From contig OZ220491.1 in NCBI GenBank assembly GCA_965116195.1, forward strand, positions 2,108,001-2,172,000: 64,000 nucleotides of DNA, given 5' to 3'. The position numbers and the translations under genes are program-made. Positions 1-8,615 of the stretch are shown here, piece after piece (positions within the stretch are counted from its first letter, which is position 1; the number at the start of each line of letters is the position of its first letter). This DNA comes from Aldehydirespirator sp965116195. Its GTDB lineage: Bacteria > Actinomycetota > Acidimicrobiia > Acidimicrobiales > Aldehydirespiratoraceae. A model generated the notes under the pieces. That model ran no database searches and was not told the DNA's origin. It saw only the letters and a list, made by a program, of their open reading frames with translations.

Positions 1-97
1 CCATGGCCGGTACCACGACCGTCACACTCTGACCTCAAACCGCCACCACGACCGTCAGCTCTGGCCATCAAACCACCATGGCCGGTAGACCTTGCCA

Positions 98-493
98 TCA
101 AACTGCCACCACAACCAACTCCGGGGTGTTGCGGATGGTGTTGGTCACGTAGCACACGCGTGCGGCGGACTCCAACAACCTGTCCCTGACCTCCTCCTCA
201 CATCCGACATCAACGCGGATCTCCAACGCTGAGAAACGTGGACCCTCGTAGGTGCCGGTGACCTCCACGTTCAGATGAGACAACTCGATACCACGCCTAC
301 CCGCAACATGCGCCACAGCCAGCGTGAAACAGGACGACACCGAGGCCAGCAGCAACTCCGTGGGTTGCGGCCCCTCGTTGCTGCCACCGGCGCTCTCGGG
401 CTCGTCCACCGGAATCGTGAAAGTGCCAGCGGTGACATCGCAGCGGTATGCACCCAACCACCGTGCCGAAACAGTGCGGGTCAAAGAACTCAC
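98..493 (-). CDS. OsmC/Ohr-family protein
   Basis: The 131-residue product has the layout of the OsmC family, small cytosolic thiol-dependent peroxidases that reduce organic hydroperoxides. Two cysteines stand at about residues 55 (in SVSSCFTLAV) and 114 (in ARVCYVTNTI), the places where the family carries its peroxidatic pair, and the central PTELLLASVSSC stretch is typical. The length is normal. It lies downstream of the XRE-cupin regulator on the same strand with a gap of about 100 bases, so the two may be co-transcribed. The exact substrate cannot be read from sequence, and the more general name OsmC-like is safer than Ohr. Confidence 0.85.
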   Translation of the reverse strand: MSSLTRTVSARWLGAYRCDVTAGTFTIPVDEPESAGGSNEGPQPTELLLASVSSCFTLAVAHVAGRRGIELSHLNVEVTGTYEGPRFSALEIRVDVGCEEEVRDRLLESAARVCYVTNTIRNTPELVVVAV

Positions 494-596
494 AGGCAGG
501 CCCGTCCCTTCGGAAGTGTCAAGACCGTCAACGCTAGCGAGGCGAGCCCGTGTTCTGGCACGGTGAGTCTTCCAGGGACGGAGCAGACGATACTAC

Positions 597-1235
597 TCAG
601 GGTGGTCTCAGCGCGGTCCAGATGGCGCGTGCCACACGTCTTGTGGGATTCCACCAGCGATGCCCATGGTCCGCTCGGAAGTGGATCGAGTCACCTCTAC
701 GCAGCTGAAACGAGTCACTGTCAACGGCCACATCAAGTCGTCCGCTCAGCACGTGAATCAGTTCCTCTCCGGCATGACGCAAAGGTGAGTCGCCGCTGCT
801 TGCCCCCGGCTCCACCTCGGCAATGGCAGTAGCCACGTGATACTGGCCATAAGGGCCCGAGATGCCTTCCAATCCCAAGCCCTGATGTGGCGTGTAAATC
901 GATCGGCGTTCGGTGGAGGAAGTGAAGACCACGTAGGACAGTGACCCGACCTCCTCATCCACGAAATAGCTGACCGGTTGCTCCAGGGCGGAGGCCAGCT
1001 TGAGCAATGTCGTGATGGTCGGCACCATCGTTCCCTGCTCAACCTTGTGGATGGCTGCCGTTGACACCTCGGCACGATCAGCAAGCTGCTGCAGTGAGAG
1101 GCTCCAGTGCTTGCGCAGGCGGCGAACCTTGGGGCCGATCGAGTTGACCACCGCGCTGAGGTTCTCGCTTGAAACCTGGTTCAACCGCCCCGCCGCGTCA
1201 CGGTCTTCTTCTGTGGCAGCGGCCTCCAACGCCAT
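597..1235 (-). CDS. XRE-family regulator with C-terminal cupin domain
   Basis: The 212-residue protein has an XRE helix-turn-helix at about residues 35-90 (LSLQQLADRAEVSTAAIHKV is the recognition region) and a cupin sensor domain from about residue 100 to the end, with the usual GEELIHVLSGRLDV and HRWWNP cupin boxes. Such proteins repress or activate nearby catabolic genes in response to a small ligand held in the cupin. The first 30 residues are extra to the HTH and may be disordered. It stands between OsmC and the foreign restriction-modification pair, so it could once have been next to the nitrile hydratase cluster and is a candidate regulator of it; that link is inference. Confidence 0.85.
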   Translation of the reverse strand: MALEAAATEEDRDAAGRLNQVSSENLSAVVNSIGPKVRRLRKHWSLSLQQLADRAEVSTAAIHKVEQGTMVPTITTLLKLASALEQPVSYFVDEEVGSLSYVVFTSSTERRSIYTPHQGLGLEGISGPYGQYHVATAIAEVEPGASSGDSPLRHAGEELIHVLSGRLDVAVDSDSFQLRRGDSIHFRADHGHRWWNPTRRVARAIWTALRPP

Positions 1236-1534
1236 GTCCTTTACCTCCCTTCAGCCGAGCCTAGGCCAGCCGTCCCTGCCGACGCGACCACCGGTGGAGT
1301 TCGCCCACGCAGGTCAGATCGCCAGCCTCCATGTCTTGACAAGCTAGGATACAGAGTCGGAAACCCTACAGCGGTTCGCGATCCCAACGAGCAGCCAAAC
1401 ATTGAACCTCTGAGTAGTCCTCGAGAAGGCAGCGAATAGTCTGGCGCTTCGCACCGATCAGCGGTGCTCATAACAGGCATCGAAGGTACCCTACGATGAA
1501 CAGATGGCCGAGCGAGAGGAGTGAGTGAGACAGT
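1236..1534. promoter_or_regulatory. Divergent promoter region
   Basis: About 299 bases separate the regulator gene (minus) and the methyltransferase gene (plus). The right half is more A+T-rich, as is the restriction-modification pair. The AGAGGAG sequence at about 1514 may serve as the methylase ribosome-binding site. No controller-protein operator was recognised. Confidence 0.4.
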
Positions 1535-2833
1535 ATGGCTCAATCAAATTGTTTGGAGCAGTCCAAAGTAGCCAGACTATCTCGCATGGATCAGGCACCG
1601 AATCGAACCCGACTGACAAGTGTAGATCTGTTTTCTGGTGCCGGTGGACTACTACTTGGTTTGCAATGGGCTGGCTTTGATACTCTTGCAGCCAATGACA
1701 ACTGGGATCCCGCCATAAACACGCTGAAGCGTAACTTCGGTAGCGTAATGGTATGCCCTAAAGACATCCGACTCCTGTCAGCAACCGACATACTTGCACG
1801 ATCAGATGGTACCGTTCCCCTCTTGGTGACGGGAGGCCCTCCGTGCCAAGGCTTCACGTCGGCGGGTGCTCGCCACGCTACGGATTCCCGCAATACGCTC
1901 GTTAGTGAGTTCACACGGATGATCGTAGAACTAAAACCGCAGTGGTTCATTTTCGAGAACGTTGAGGGCTTTCTTACGATGTCAGACGGCGATTTTGTAA
2001 TAGCTCTCCTTGATGGGGTGCTTAACGGTGGTTACCAAGTGAGGCTACGAAAAGTGAACGTAGCGAATTACGGGATACCCCAACTTCGTAAGCGGGTGAT
2101 TGTAATTGGATCACTCGGCACAGACCCAGGGTTTCCCAGCCCTTCACACCATGCTTACGGCGCGCCCGGAGCAGAAATGAGATGCACGTCTTCATTACCT
2201 CCAACACCGACTGTTGCTGATGCACTTGATCAACTGGGAGTACCGGCATCAACTGCCCAAGACGAAGTAATTCAGGGGCATGTGGCACCAGGTATCTCAG
2301 AGTCGGACCTCCGTCGCTACCAGTTACTGCAACAAGGCCAAACAATGCGCGACCTCCCCAGGGATTTGCAACACCAGAGTTACTCTAAAAGAGCTAATCG
2401 GCGAGTCGCGGATGGAATGCCCACGGAACGGAGAGGTGGTGCGCCTGCTGGTATTCGACGCCTCCGCGCCCATGAACCGTCAAAGGCCATAACCAGTGCA
2501 GCCTCTCGGGAACTTCTTCATCCTCTTGAGAATCGCTGCCTTACGCTAAGGGAATGCGCACGCTTACAGGGGTTTCCAGACACTTTTGAGTTCGTCGGCA
2601 ACAGATCAGAACAGGCCATACTGGTTGGAAACGCAATACCACCGAACTTTGGACATGTGTTTGGTAAGTGGATCGCAACCATGAATGAAGCCCAGTCGCC
2701 AGACAACAAGGTAGCGCCGCAACTTCTCGAATTTTACGTCTCAAATGATACTATAATGAGCCCCGCCTTACGCAGCGTTGTCAGACGCGTGAACGCTCGA
2801 TATCAAATCGGAGAAATCCCACTGTGGGACTAA
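1535..2833 (+). CDS. DNA (cytosine-5-)-methyltransferase of a type II system
   Basis: All main C5-methyltransferase motifs are visible in this 432-residue protein: motif I DLFSGAGG (about 31-38), motif IV PPCQGF (102-107, catalytic Cys104), motif VI ENVEGF (141-146), motif VIII QLRKR (183-187), motif IX LTLRECARLQGFPD and motif X GNAIPPNFG near the C-terminus. The region between VIII and IX is the target recognition domain, so the DNA site cannot be read. Its stop overlaps the start of the next gene by 10 bases, so the methylase and endonuclease are translationally coupled. The DNA is clearly richer in A+T and in AT-ending codons than the flanks, a sign of recent transfer. Confidence 0.93.
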   Translation: MAQSNCLEQSKVARLSRMDQAPNRTRLTSVDLFSGAGGLLLGLQWAGFDTLAANDNWDPAINTLKRNFGSVMVCPKDIRLLSATDILARSDGTVPLLVTGGPPCQGFTSAGARHATDSRNTLVSEFTRMIVELKPQWFIFENVEGFLTMSDGDFVIALLDGVLNGGYQVRLRKVNVANYGIPQLRKRVIVIGSLGTDPGFPSPSHHAYGAPGAEMRCTSSLPPTPTVADALDQLGVPASTAQDEVIQGHVAPGISESDLRRYQLLQQGQTMRDLPRDLQHQSYSKRANRRVADGMPTERRGGAPAGIRRLRAHEPSKAITSAASRELLHPLENRCLTLRECARLQGFPDTFEFVGNRSEQAILVGNAIPPNFGHVFGKWIATMNEAQSPDNKVAPQLLEFYVSNDTIMSPALRSVVRRVNARYQIGEIPLWD

Positions 2834-3825
2834 ATAAGGCGCAGTCCACTGCCTTTGAGAAGGCGCGAGCGCCAAGTTCAGGGAGTCAAGGAGTCGGACT
2901 GTCAGATGACTCCCTGCGAGCGTTAGTTGCACTCGTGGCTCGCGACCTAGGACTACCACTAGTTGAGGGGGTTAACCCATTAGACGGCCGAGGGTTCTAC
3001 GAAATGGCACCTGACGAGGTGATGGCTAATGGCGAAGCGACACCACGAACTGCATACAACTCGCTGCTCAATATGGGTCCTGATGACACGGTGACTTACT
3101 TTTCGTCGCTCGCTACCCTACACCGGGCGCGAATGAAGTTCGCCAACATTATGAGACTCCAAACCACGCCAACCCTCGAACAGGTTGGACCCAGAGGCCT
3201 CTTGCAGTTTGGCAGCATCAGTACGGAGGCTCTTGCCTCTCTCCTTATAGTACGTAAATGGCTATATGATATAGACAATCGAGCTGCACAGGAAACCGGA
3301 TACCTGTTTGAACCAGTTATAGCCAATGCCGTTGGCGGTATCTCTCGACCCGCGCATTCCAGTCCGGTCAAAAGAGAGGGAACCGGAGCGGGCAGACAGG
3401 TGGATTGTCTGCTTGACAATAGAGCATACGAGATCAAAATGCGTGTCACAATTGCTCATTCCGGACAGGGCCGATGGAAGGAGGAGCTTACATTTCCGTC
3501 AGACTGCAAAGCAAGCGGATACAAACCTGTTCTGGTAGTATTCGATAGTACGGAGAACCCCAAATTGTTGGAAATCAGAGAGGCATTCATGGACCATGAC
3601 GGAGAGGTCTACATTGGGAGAGATGCTTGGGATCATCTAGAAGACAAGGCAGGGACCACTATGGGGACCTTCATTAGGAAGTACATCCGCGCTCCATTGG
3701 AAAACCTGTTGAACGAATTGCCGGACGTTCTTCCTGCAATGAACATACTCATTCAGCCGGAAAGTGTTCGCATCGGCGTTGGTAGAGAGGAACTGCTTTT
3801 GGAACGGCGGCTCACATCGAACTGA
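2824..3825 (+). CDS. Type II restriction endonuclease, PD-(D/E)XK type
   Basis: The 333-residue product begins at a GTG inside the end of the methyltransferase gene. Its catalytic core is visible as GRQVDCLL (Asp194) followed by YEIKMRV (Glu203, Lys205), the D-x(n)-ExK pattern of PD-(D/E)XK nucleases, with a supporting glutamate in LFEPVIANAV (about 163). Together with the coupled C5-methylase this makes a complete type II restriction-modification unit that should cut DNA lacking the cognate cytosine methylation. It may belong to the ApaLI-like endonucleases, but I could not verify that by alignment. Composition is as A+T-rich as the methylase and unlike the cluster that follows. Confidence 0.75.
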   Translation: MGLNKAQSTAFEKARAPSSGSQGVGLSDDSLRALVALVARDLGLPLVEGVNPLDGRGFYEMAPDEVMANGEATPRTAYNSLLNMGPDDTVTYFSSLATLHRARMKFANIMRLQTTPTLEQVGPRGLLQFGSISTEALASLLIVRKWLYDIDNRAAQETGYLFEPVIANAVGGISRPAHSSPVKREGTGAGRQVDCLLDNRAYEIKMRVTIAHSGQGRWKEELTFPSDCKASGYKPVLVVFDSTENPKLLEIREAFMDHDGEVYIGRDAWDHLEDKAGTTMGTFIRKYIRAPLENLLNELPDVLPAMNILIQPESVRIGVGREELLLERRLTSN

Positions 3826-3867
3826 TTGAGTGAGGAATTGTGACATTAACTTCTGATGCTGAAGATG

Positions 3868-5283
3868 TTAGTGTGTATCTTTCTGGCGTGAGAGGTCCAG
3901 CAGGGCTTGCAGGAAGCAGTTGATCGGGGCGTGAGCGACACCGGCACCAACCTGACCCGAGCCGTCAGAGACATGGACGATGCCGGTGTTGACTGCTGGC
4001 GTGACGGAGGTCTCGACAACCCGGCGAACATCCACCCCCAGAGGCGTGCCCGCATTGTCAAGCACCGGCAGACGCAGTCGGGTACTCATGCCGGCGCAGA
4101 TACGACCCATGTCAGCGGTGACCGCCATGGCATCAGCCATTCTGCCTCCCAGAAAGCCCGCCACCGCCGGCGAGTTCGCCGCAGCGGCTCCGCCCAGGCC
4201 CACAAGTTCCAGCACGGCACTGTCACCTATGTCAGGGGCGCTGGTGTGAGGCCCGTGACCCGGGTAGTACAGGGCGTCCTGCACCGGAGGTGAGGGTGCC
4301 ACGAACCAGCGATCAGGCTGACCCGCCAGCCGGATCCCGTAGGTGGTGCCGTTGCGAGCCATTGAGGTGACGATGCTGGAGTGCGGCACCTGACCAGCCC
4401 ACTCGGTCAACGCACGTGCGCCCGCCATGGCGATGTTGAGGAACATCAGATGATTGCTACTGAGAAAATCCGCCACCTCGCCGATCCTCGGACTGTCACA
4501 ACGAACCAACTGCGGCAGCAGGTCACGCAACAACAGGTTGGTCGTGGCCTGTACCCGCATGTGTACGTCGTCGCCCATGGCTATGCCCTGAGCAGCCAGC
4601 GAGAAGACATCCACAGGAGCAGTCCTGTCCAGGGCCTGCCGCAGCGCCGGGCCCAGCGCGTCTTGCAGGAACCGCAGACGCTCAACAGCCGCCTCGGAAT
4701 CAACCCCGAACCAGGCCACCGCACCCGATCCCTGATTGAGGCTGGAATAGGCGGTGGTACCACCCTGGGCCACCGAGACCACATACACCGGCGCACCAGG
4801 CCCCATGGCACTGGCCATGGGCAGCACGCAGCGGTGCTCGTTGGCAGCCTTGAGCGTGATCTGGCCGTCCAGCAGCAACCTCTGGGCATCAGCGGATGCC
4901 GCAGCCCAGCCCTCCGCCACGACTGCGGCTCTGATCGAGCGTTGCAGCGGATCGCACATGTCAGCCCAGTCGAGACCCGGCCCGCAATGCAGGATCACAC
5001 CTTCGTCAAGTCCGTCAATGACCGCACCGGCGCGTTCGATGCCCTGCAACATCGGCACTCCGCTGTCGAGACGGCGTATCACCTCTGCGTTGGCGGTGTC
5101 AATCTGATCCGCAGCGGGACCGAAGAGCCTGGCAAGCGCAGCCACGGCTTCCAGGTCACCACCAGCAGGAATACGCCAGTCAACACCGACGACAGCAGCA
5201 CCCTGGTCACGCACGGCCTTCTCAAACCCGGGCAAACCGATGTTGACGACTCCCACCCGTTCGGGTAGCTCAATCACACTCAT
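3868..5283 (-). CDS. DUF1116 protein, AllG/YlbE-like carbamoyltransferase subunit
   Basis: The 471-residue protein matches the DUF1116 family, including the NEHRCVLPMASAMGPGAPVYVV and NGTTYGIRL stretches and a Gly/Ala-rich end. In Escherichia coli the family member AllG (YlbE) works with AllF (FdrA) and AllH (YlbF, DUF2877) as oxamate carbamoyltransferase, turning a carbamoylated substrate plus phosphate into carbamoyl phosphate. All three partners are in this window, but this one is the last gene of the long minus-strand operon while DUF2877 is the first. Its start is duplicated twice upstream (see 5268-5463). The real substrate here may not be oxalurate. Confidence 0.85.
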   Translation of the reverse strand: MSVIELPERVGVVNIGLPGFEKAVRDQGAAVVGVDWRIPAGGDLEAVAALARLFGPAADQIDTANAEVIRRLDSGVPMLQGIERAGAVIDGLDEGVILHCGPGLDWADMCDPLQRSIRAAVVAEGWAAASADAQRLLLDGQITLKAANEHRCVLPMASAMGPGAPVYVVSVAQGGTTAYSSLNQGSGAVAWFGVDSEAAVERLRFLQDALGPALRQALDRTAPVDVFSLAAQGIAMGDDVHMRVQATTNLLLRDLLPQLVRCDSPRIGEVADFLSSNHLMFLNIAMAGARALTEWAGQVPHSSIVTSMARNGTTYGIRLAGQPDRWFVAPSPPVQDALYYPGHGPHTSAPDIGDSAVLELVGLGGAAAANSPAVAGFLGGRMADAMAVTADMGRICAGMSTRLRLPVLDNAGTPLGVDVRRVVETSVTPAVNTGIVHVSDGSGQVGAGVAHAPINCFLQALLDLSRQKDTH

Positions 5284-5463
5284 AGCGCTGTCAACAGTCC
5301 TTCATGCTCATCGTTTCATCTGTGGTGGTGCGGTAATACGTCAGGTTGCTCAATCACACTCATGACACACTCATCGTTCTGTCAACAGTCAACAGTCCTT
5401 CATGCTCATCGTTTCATCTGTGGTGGTGCGGTAATGCGCCAGGTTGCTCAATCACACTCATGA
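5268..5463. repeat. Tandem copies of the DUF1116 gene start
   Basis: The 16 bases GCTCAATCACACTCAT, the complement of the first codons of the DUF1116 gene, occur at 5268, 5348 and 5446, each time with a similar upstream stretch (including ttcatgctcatcgtttcat). The two extra copies upstream therefore carry decoy ATG codons in the leader of the gene. Apart from this the gap between the GNAT gene and DUF1116 contains nothing recognisable. Confidence 0.85.
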
Positions 5464-5493
5464 ATACTGCCAACTCCCGCCTGTTGTGAGTGC

Positions 5494-6057
5494 TTACTGC
5501 GACATGGTGACGAGCAGGGCACTGGGCGCGTCACGGACGGAGGGCCAACGCAGGCAGACATCATCGGGGATACTGCTCTCGGCCAATACCTTTGCCTGAT
5601 CAAGCACGAAGGTCATGGGCTGATGTGGCAATCCAAAATAGGGAACAATCCCGCCGTTGCGCTCCCAGCCGAGCCTCTCGAAGAAGCCCACATTCTGAAG
5701 TTGCACGAAAGCGTCCATGACCTCACCTCCGGCGCAAGCCGCTGTGGAGACCGCAAAACGAACCAGACGCATCCCCACGATGCCAGCCCGGTGTCCGGGC
5801 AGAACAGCCAAGCGGTCACCCTTCCAGCGGCCCCGGTTGTCGGTGCGATACAACCTCACCGTACCCACCGCCACTGATCCCTGACTCGCCACCACATGGA
5901 CCGTGTGCGCTGCGCGGTCATGATCATCAACATCGGTCAACGGGATCAACCCCTGCTCCTCCACAAAGACGCGGTGACGAATCTGTAGATGGCAACTCAG
6001 CGACCATGATGTCACGGCCCGCCAGCAAACAATGCGGTTTGCTGACCTCAACGACAC
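5494..6057 (-). CDS. GNAT acetyltransferase, MSMEG_0567/Sll0786-like
   Basis: The 187-residue product has a GNAT fold signature: a beta-bulge and acetyl-CoA region around VGMRLVRFAV, and the QLQNVGFFERLGWERNG end motif typical of the small N-acyltransferases found in Nit1C nitrilase clusters (MSMEG_0567/Sll0786 family). The opening HLQIRHRVFVEEQGLIP also fits that family. It starts with GTG immediately after the stop of the radical SAM gene, so the two are coupled. The acyl acceptor is unknown; in Nit1C clusters this protein, the radical SAM protein and the AIR-synthase-like protein travel together, which suggests they build or modify one small molecule. Confidence 0.8.
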   Translation of the reverse strand: MSLRSANRIVCWRAVTSWSLSCHLQIRHRVFVEEQGLIPLTDVDDHDRAAHTVHVVASQGSVAVGTVRLYRTDNRGRWKGDRLAVLPGHRAGIVGMRLVRFAVSTAACAGGEVMDAFVQLQNVGFFERLGWERNGGIVPYFGLPHQPMTFVLDQAKVLAESSIPDDVCLRWPSVRDAPSALLVTMSQ

Positions 6058-7209
6058 TCAACCCAACGCTCGAACAGGTATCAGCCTGCGGTCATCACCA
6101 GACTGCAACTCCTGCTCCATCGCACCGACCGGCGAGCAGGCCTGACAGCGTGCGCAGCCAGCCGCAACCTTGTCAGCAGTCAGGCCACGCTTCACCAGAT
6201 ACGGCGCAACCCGGCTGGCGATCCGCTCGACGTAGTCCGAGGAGGGAGGCAGCACATCACCCATCAGCGAGCCCGCCACAGGCCGCAACGGCACCACAAA
6301 GGGATACACACCCATGTCAGCCGCACGCCGACAGCCCTCGATGGTCAGGTCCGGATCCTCACCCATACCCAAAATCACATAAGTCGAGACCTGACCCTCA
6401 CCGAAGCGCTCCACGGCGTACTCCCACGTCTCGAAGTAACGCTCAATGCCCGTTCGGTACTTCGGCGGAGCAACCCACTCCAACACAGCCGGGTCAAACG
6501 TCTCGATGTGGATACCCACCGAATCAACGCCCCGATCAGCCACACGGTCAATCACAGCCAGGTCATCAGGTGGTTCGAACTGCACCTCCACCGGCAGACC
6601 CGATGCCTCCTTCATGGCCTCGCCGCACCTGGAGACATACAACGCACCCTTGTCCGGTCCGTAGGTGGATCCGGTGGTCAAGGTGATGTCCACTGCGCCG
6701 TCAAGTTCTTTGGCCGCGACGGCCACCTCGGCCAGTTGGGAGGGACGCTTCACCAACACCGTGCTGCCCGAGTCCAGCGACACGCCGATACCACAGAAAC
6801 GACACTGATCATCGTTGCCCCAGTAGGCGCAGGTCTGCAGGACGGTACTGGCCAGTGAGTCCAGATGCATGAGAGCGAGTTGCCAATAGGGAATCCCGTC
6901 GGACGTGGACAGGCCGTAGAAGCGGGGCCTGTCCGCGGGCGCGGCTGCAGCCAGGCGCACCCCGTCGGAGTAGATGGCGAACCCGGCATCTTCGGGTTCC
7001 AGCGAGTAGGGGGAAGCCGCCACATAGTCAGCGTCCACGGGGACTGTGACGGCTCTGCCCTCAATCCAGATCATTCCCGCATCCGAGGGCCCGGCACCAC
7101 CCGGACGGCGCTCAACGGGCGTATTGACCCTCAGACCCTTGAACTGCAGGTCAATGATCAGGTCGGCAAGCGAAACCGCGCCCCTGCTGTCACCCGTGCC
7201 ACTAGCCAT
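6058..7209 (-). CDS. Radical SAM protein, MSMEG_0568 family
   Basis: A 383-residue protein if started at the ATG at 7209, which overlaps the end of the accessory gene by 8 bases. The frame stays open further upstream only because the 69-bp repeats there are multiples of three, so the longer reading is rejected. The cluster-binding cysteines are in TCAYWGNDDQCRFCGIG, a CX8CX2C arrangement, unlike the common CX3CX2C. RRPGGAGPSDAG, GIPYWQ and the late GCARCQACS motif match the MSMEG_0568 radical SAM family that is a fixed member of Nit1C nitrilase clusters. Its reaction has not been shown. Here it follows nitrile hydratase genes instead of a nitrilase gene. Confidence 0.88.
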   Translation of the reverse strand: MASGTGDSRGAVSLADLIIDLQFKGLRVNTPVERRPGGAGPSDAGMIWIEGRAVTVPVDADYVAASPYSLEPEDAGFAIYSDGVRLAAAAPADRPRFYGLSTSDGIPYWQLALMHLDSLASTVLQTCAYWGNDDQCRFCGIGVSLDSGSTVLVKRPSQLAEVAVAAKELDGAVDITLTTGSTYGPDKGALYVSRCGEAMKEASGLPVEVQFEPPDDLAVIDRVADRGVDSVGIHIETFDPAVLEWVAPPKYRTGIERYFETWEYAVERFGEGQVSTYVILGMGEDPDLTIEGCRRAADMGVYPFVVPLRPVAGSLMGDVLPPSSDYVERIASRVAPYLVKRGLTADKVAAGCARCQACSPVGAMEQELQSGDDRRLIPVRALG

Positions 7210-8005
7210 GACCGTGCGCGGCGTGATCGTGGTCGTGGCCGTGACCGTCCTCACCGACACGATGACCGTTGTGGGCGTGACCGTGATCGCGACCATGGGC
7301 GTGACCGTGACCGCCCTTGCCCACGCCGATCTCGTGACCACCAATGTCGTGTGTTTGAGCGTCATGAGCGTAACCGTGACCGCCCTTGCCCACGCCGATC
7401 TCGTGACCACCAATGTCGTGTGTTTGAGCGTCATGAGCGTAACCGTGACCGCCCTTGCCCACGCCGATCTCGTGACCACCAATGTCGTGTGTTTGAGCGT
7501 CATGAGCGTGACCGTGACCGCCCTTGCCCACGCCGATCTCGTGACCACCAATGTCGTGTGTTTGAGCGTCATGGGCGTAACCGTGACCGCCTTTGCCCAC
7601 GCCGATCTCGTGACCACCAATGTCGTGTGTTTGAGCGTCATGGGCGTGACCGTGGCCGTGGGCGCGACCGTGGTCATGGCGGTGATCGTGACCTGGGGGA
7701 CGGAGTTCGTACTCGGTGGCCCGCTGCTCGATCTCGGACGCAGCCACGATCCCCTGATGTCCCACTATTGACTCGAGCGCCTCCTGCCAGCGGTCGTAGT
7801 ACCGGTAGACGTCATCCGGGTCCGCTTCCCAGCGCTGCACCGCTTCAATCAGGTGCTCGCGGAAGTCGTCCCAGGTGAACAACCCCGCCTCAACCAACGA
7901 CATGGCCATGGCAAAGCTCCTGCTCTCCCACGGCTCGTTGAAGACAAGTTCGCCGTTGAGCCGAGGAGGTGCGGCGGGGCCTTCAACATCAAGCATCAGA
8001 GCCAT
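7202..8005 (-). CDS. Nitrile hydratase accessory protein with His-rich repeat tail
   Basis: Residues 1-110 of 267 match the small nitrile hydratase accessory/activator family (GELVFNEPWESRSFAMAMSL, WDDFREHLIEAVQRW, YYDRWQEALE), which resembles the N-terminal part of the beta subunit and helps load metal into the alpha subunit. The rest is unusual: five tandem 23-residue repeats built on AHDAQTHDIGGHEIGVGKGG and a final stretch of alternating His, Gly, Asp and Ala. This should bind divalent metal and, given the cobalt-type alpha subunit, may store or deliver cobalt. It begins 10 bases after the alpha-subunit stop. The usual family length is about 100-150 residues, so the tail is a large extension. 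Confidence 0.88.
   Translation of the reverse strand: MALMLDVEGPAAPPRLNGELVFNEPWESRSFAMAMSLVEAGLFTWDDFREHLIEAVQRWEADPDDVYRYYDRWQEALESIVGHQGIVAASEIEQRATEYELRPPGHDHRHDHGRAHGHGHAHDAQTHDIGGHEIGVGKGGHGYAHDAQTHDIGGHEIGVGKGGHGHAHDAQTHDIGGHEIGVGKGGHGYAHDAQTHDIGGHEIGVGKGGHGYAHDAQTHDIGGHEIGVGKGGHGHAHGRDHGHAHNGHRVGEDGHGHDHDHAAHGHG
7319..7665. repeat. Five 69-bp in-frame tandem repeats (His-rich tail)
   Basis: Five near-identical 69-bp units (the motif CACGCCGATCTCGTGACC recurs at 7322, 7391, 7460, 7529 and 7598) encode the His-rich repeats of the accessory protein. The few differences between copies change His to Tyr or are silent. Unit length is a multiple of three, so copy-number change would lengthen or shorten the metal-binding tail without frameshift. 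Confidence 0.95.
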
Positions 8006-8015
8006 GGGCAGCCGC

Positions 8016-8615
8016 TCAGGTTCCCTTGACCTTGGCCACTCCTACCATTGCGTCGCGGGTGACAAGCGCAGCCAACTCCTCCTCCGACAGGTCTTCAGTG
8101 CCCTCAGGACGCTGTGGCAGCACGAAGTAGCGGTTCTCGGCGCTGGAATCCCAGACCCTCACCTCGGTACTGTCCTCAAGAGCAAGTCCCATCTCTCGCA
8201 GCAACGCTCGGGGCTCGCGCACCATGCGACTGCGATAGGCCGGATCCTTGTACCACTCAGGCGGCAGTCCCAACACCGGCCACGGATAGCAGGAACACAG
8301 AGTGCAGACCACGACATTGTGCACATCGTCGGTGTTCTCAACCACCACGATGTGTTCACCCTGCGGCCCGGCGAAACCCAACTCCTTGACAGCCCCGGTG
8401 CCATCAGACAACAGGCGTTGACGGTAATCAGCGTCAATCCAGGCCTTTGCCACCACCTTGGCACCGTTCATGGGACCCACGTCGTTGACAAACCGGCTGA
8501 TGAAACCATCAAGCACCTCGGACTTGACCAGGCCGCGCTCGGTCAGCAGTGACTCCAACGCCTCAGCTCGCAGCGCGGGCGAAGGTCGATCTTTGGTGTG
8601 GGTGTGCTCTGACAT
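8016..8615 (-). CDS. nthA: Nitrile hydratase alpha subunit, cobalt type
   Basis: The 199-residue protein carries the metal-binding claw VCTLCSC followed by YPWPVLGLPPEWYK, the hallmark of nitrile hydratase/thiocyanate hydrolase alpha-type subunits; threonine in CTLC marks the cobalt rather than the iron form. The enzyme adds water to a nitrile to give an amide in the cytosol. The motif cysteines (two of which become oxidised in known enzymes) are all present. It starts directly after the beta-subunit stop (TAGATG). Beta, alpha and accessory order matches cobalt enzymes. The natural substrate is not evident; in this cluster it is probably a pathway intermediate rather than an environmental nitrile. 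Confidence 0.95.
   Translation of the reverse strand: MSEHTHTKDRPSPALRAEALESLLTERGLVKSEVLDGFISRFVNDVGPMNGAKVVAKAWIDADYRQRLLSDGTGAVKELGFAGPQGEHIVVVENTDDVHNVVVCTLCSCYPWPVLGLPPEWYKDPAYRSRMVREPRALLREMGLALEDSTEVRVWDSSAENRYFVLPQRPEGTEDLSEEELAALVTRDAMVGVAKVKGT

Noticed and set aside
1..97. Possible gene at the left edge
   Set aside because: Only short repeats (caccacgaccgtca) and no open frame of note; it is probably an intergenic duplication region.
1535..3825. Prophage or integrative element
   Set aside because: Only the restriction pair is foreign-looking; no integrase, attachment-site repeat or phage gene was found.
7210..7677. Upstream extension of the radical SAM frame (539 residues)
   Set aside because: The added part is the antiframe reading of the 69-bp His repeats; the ATG at 7209 overlaps the accessory stop and gives the family length.
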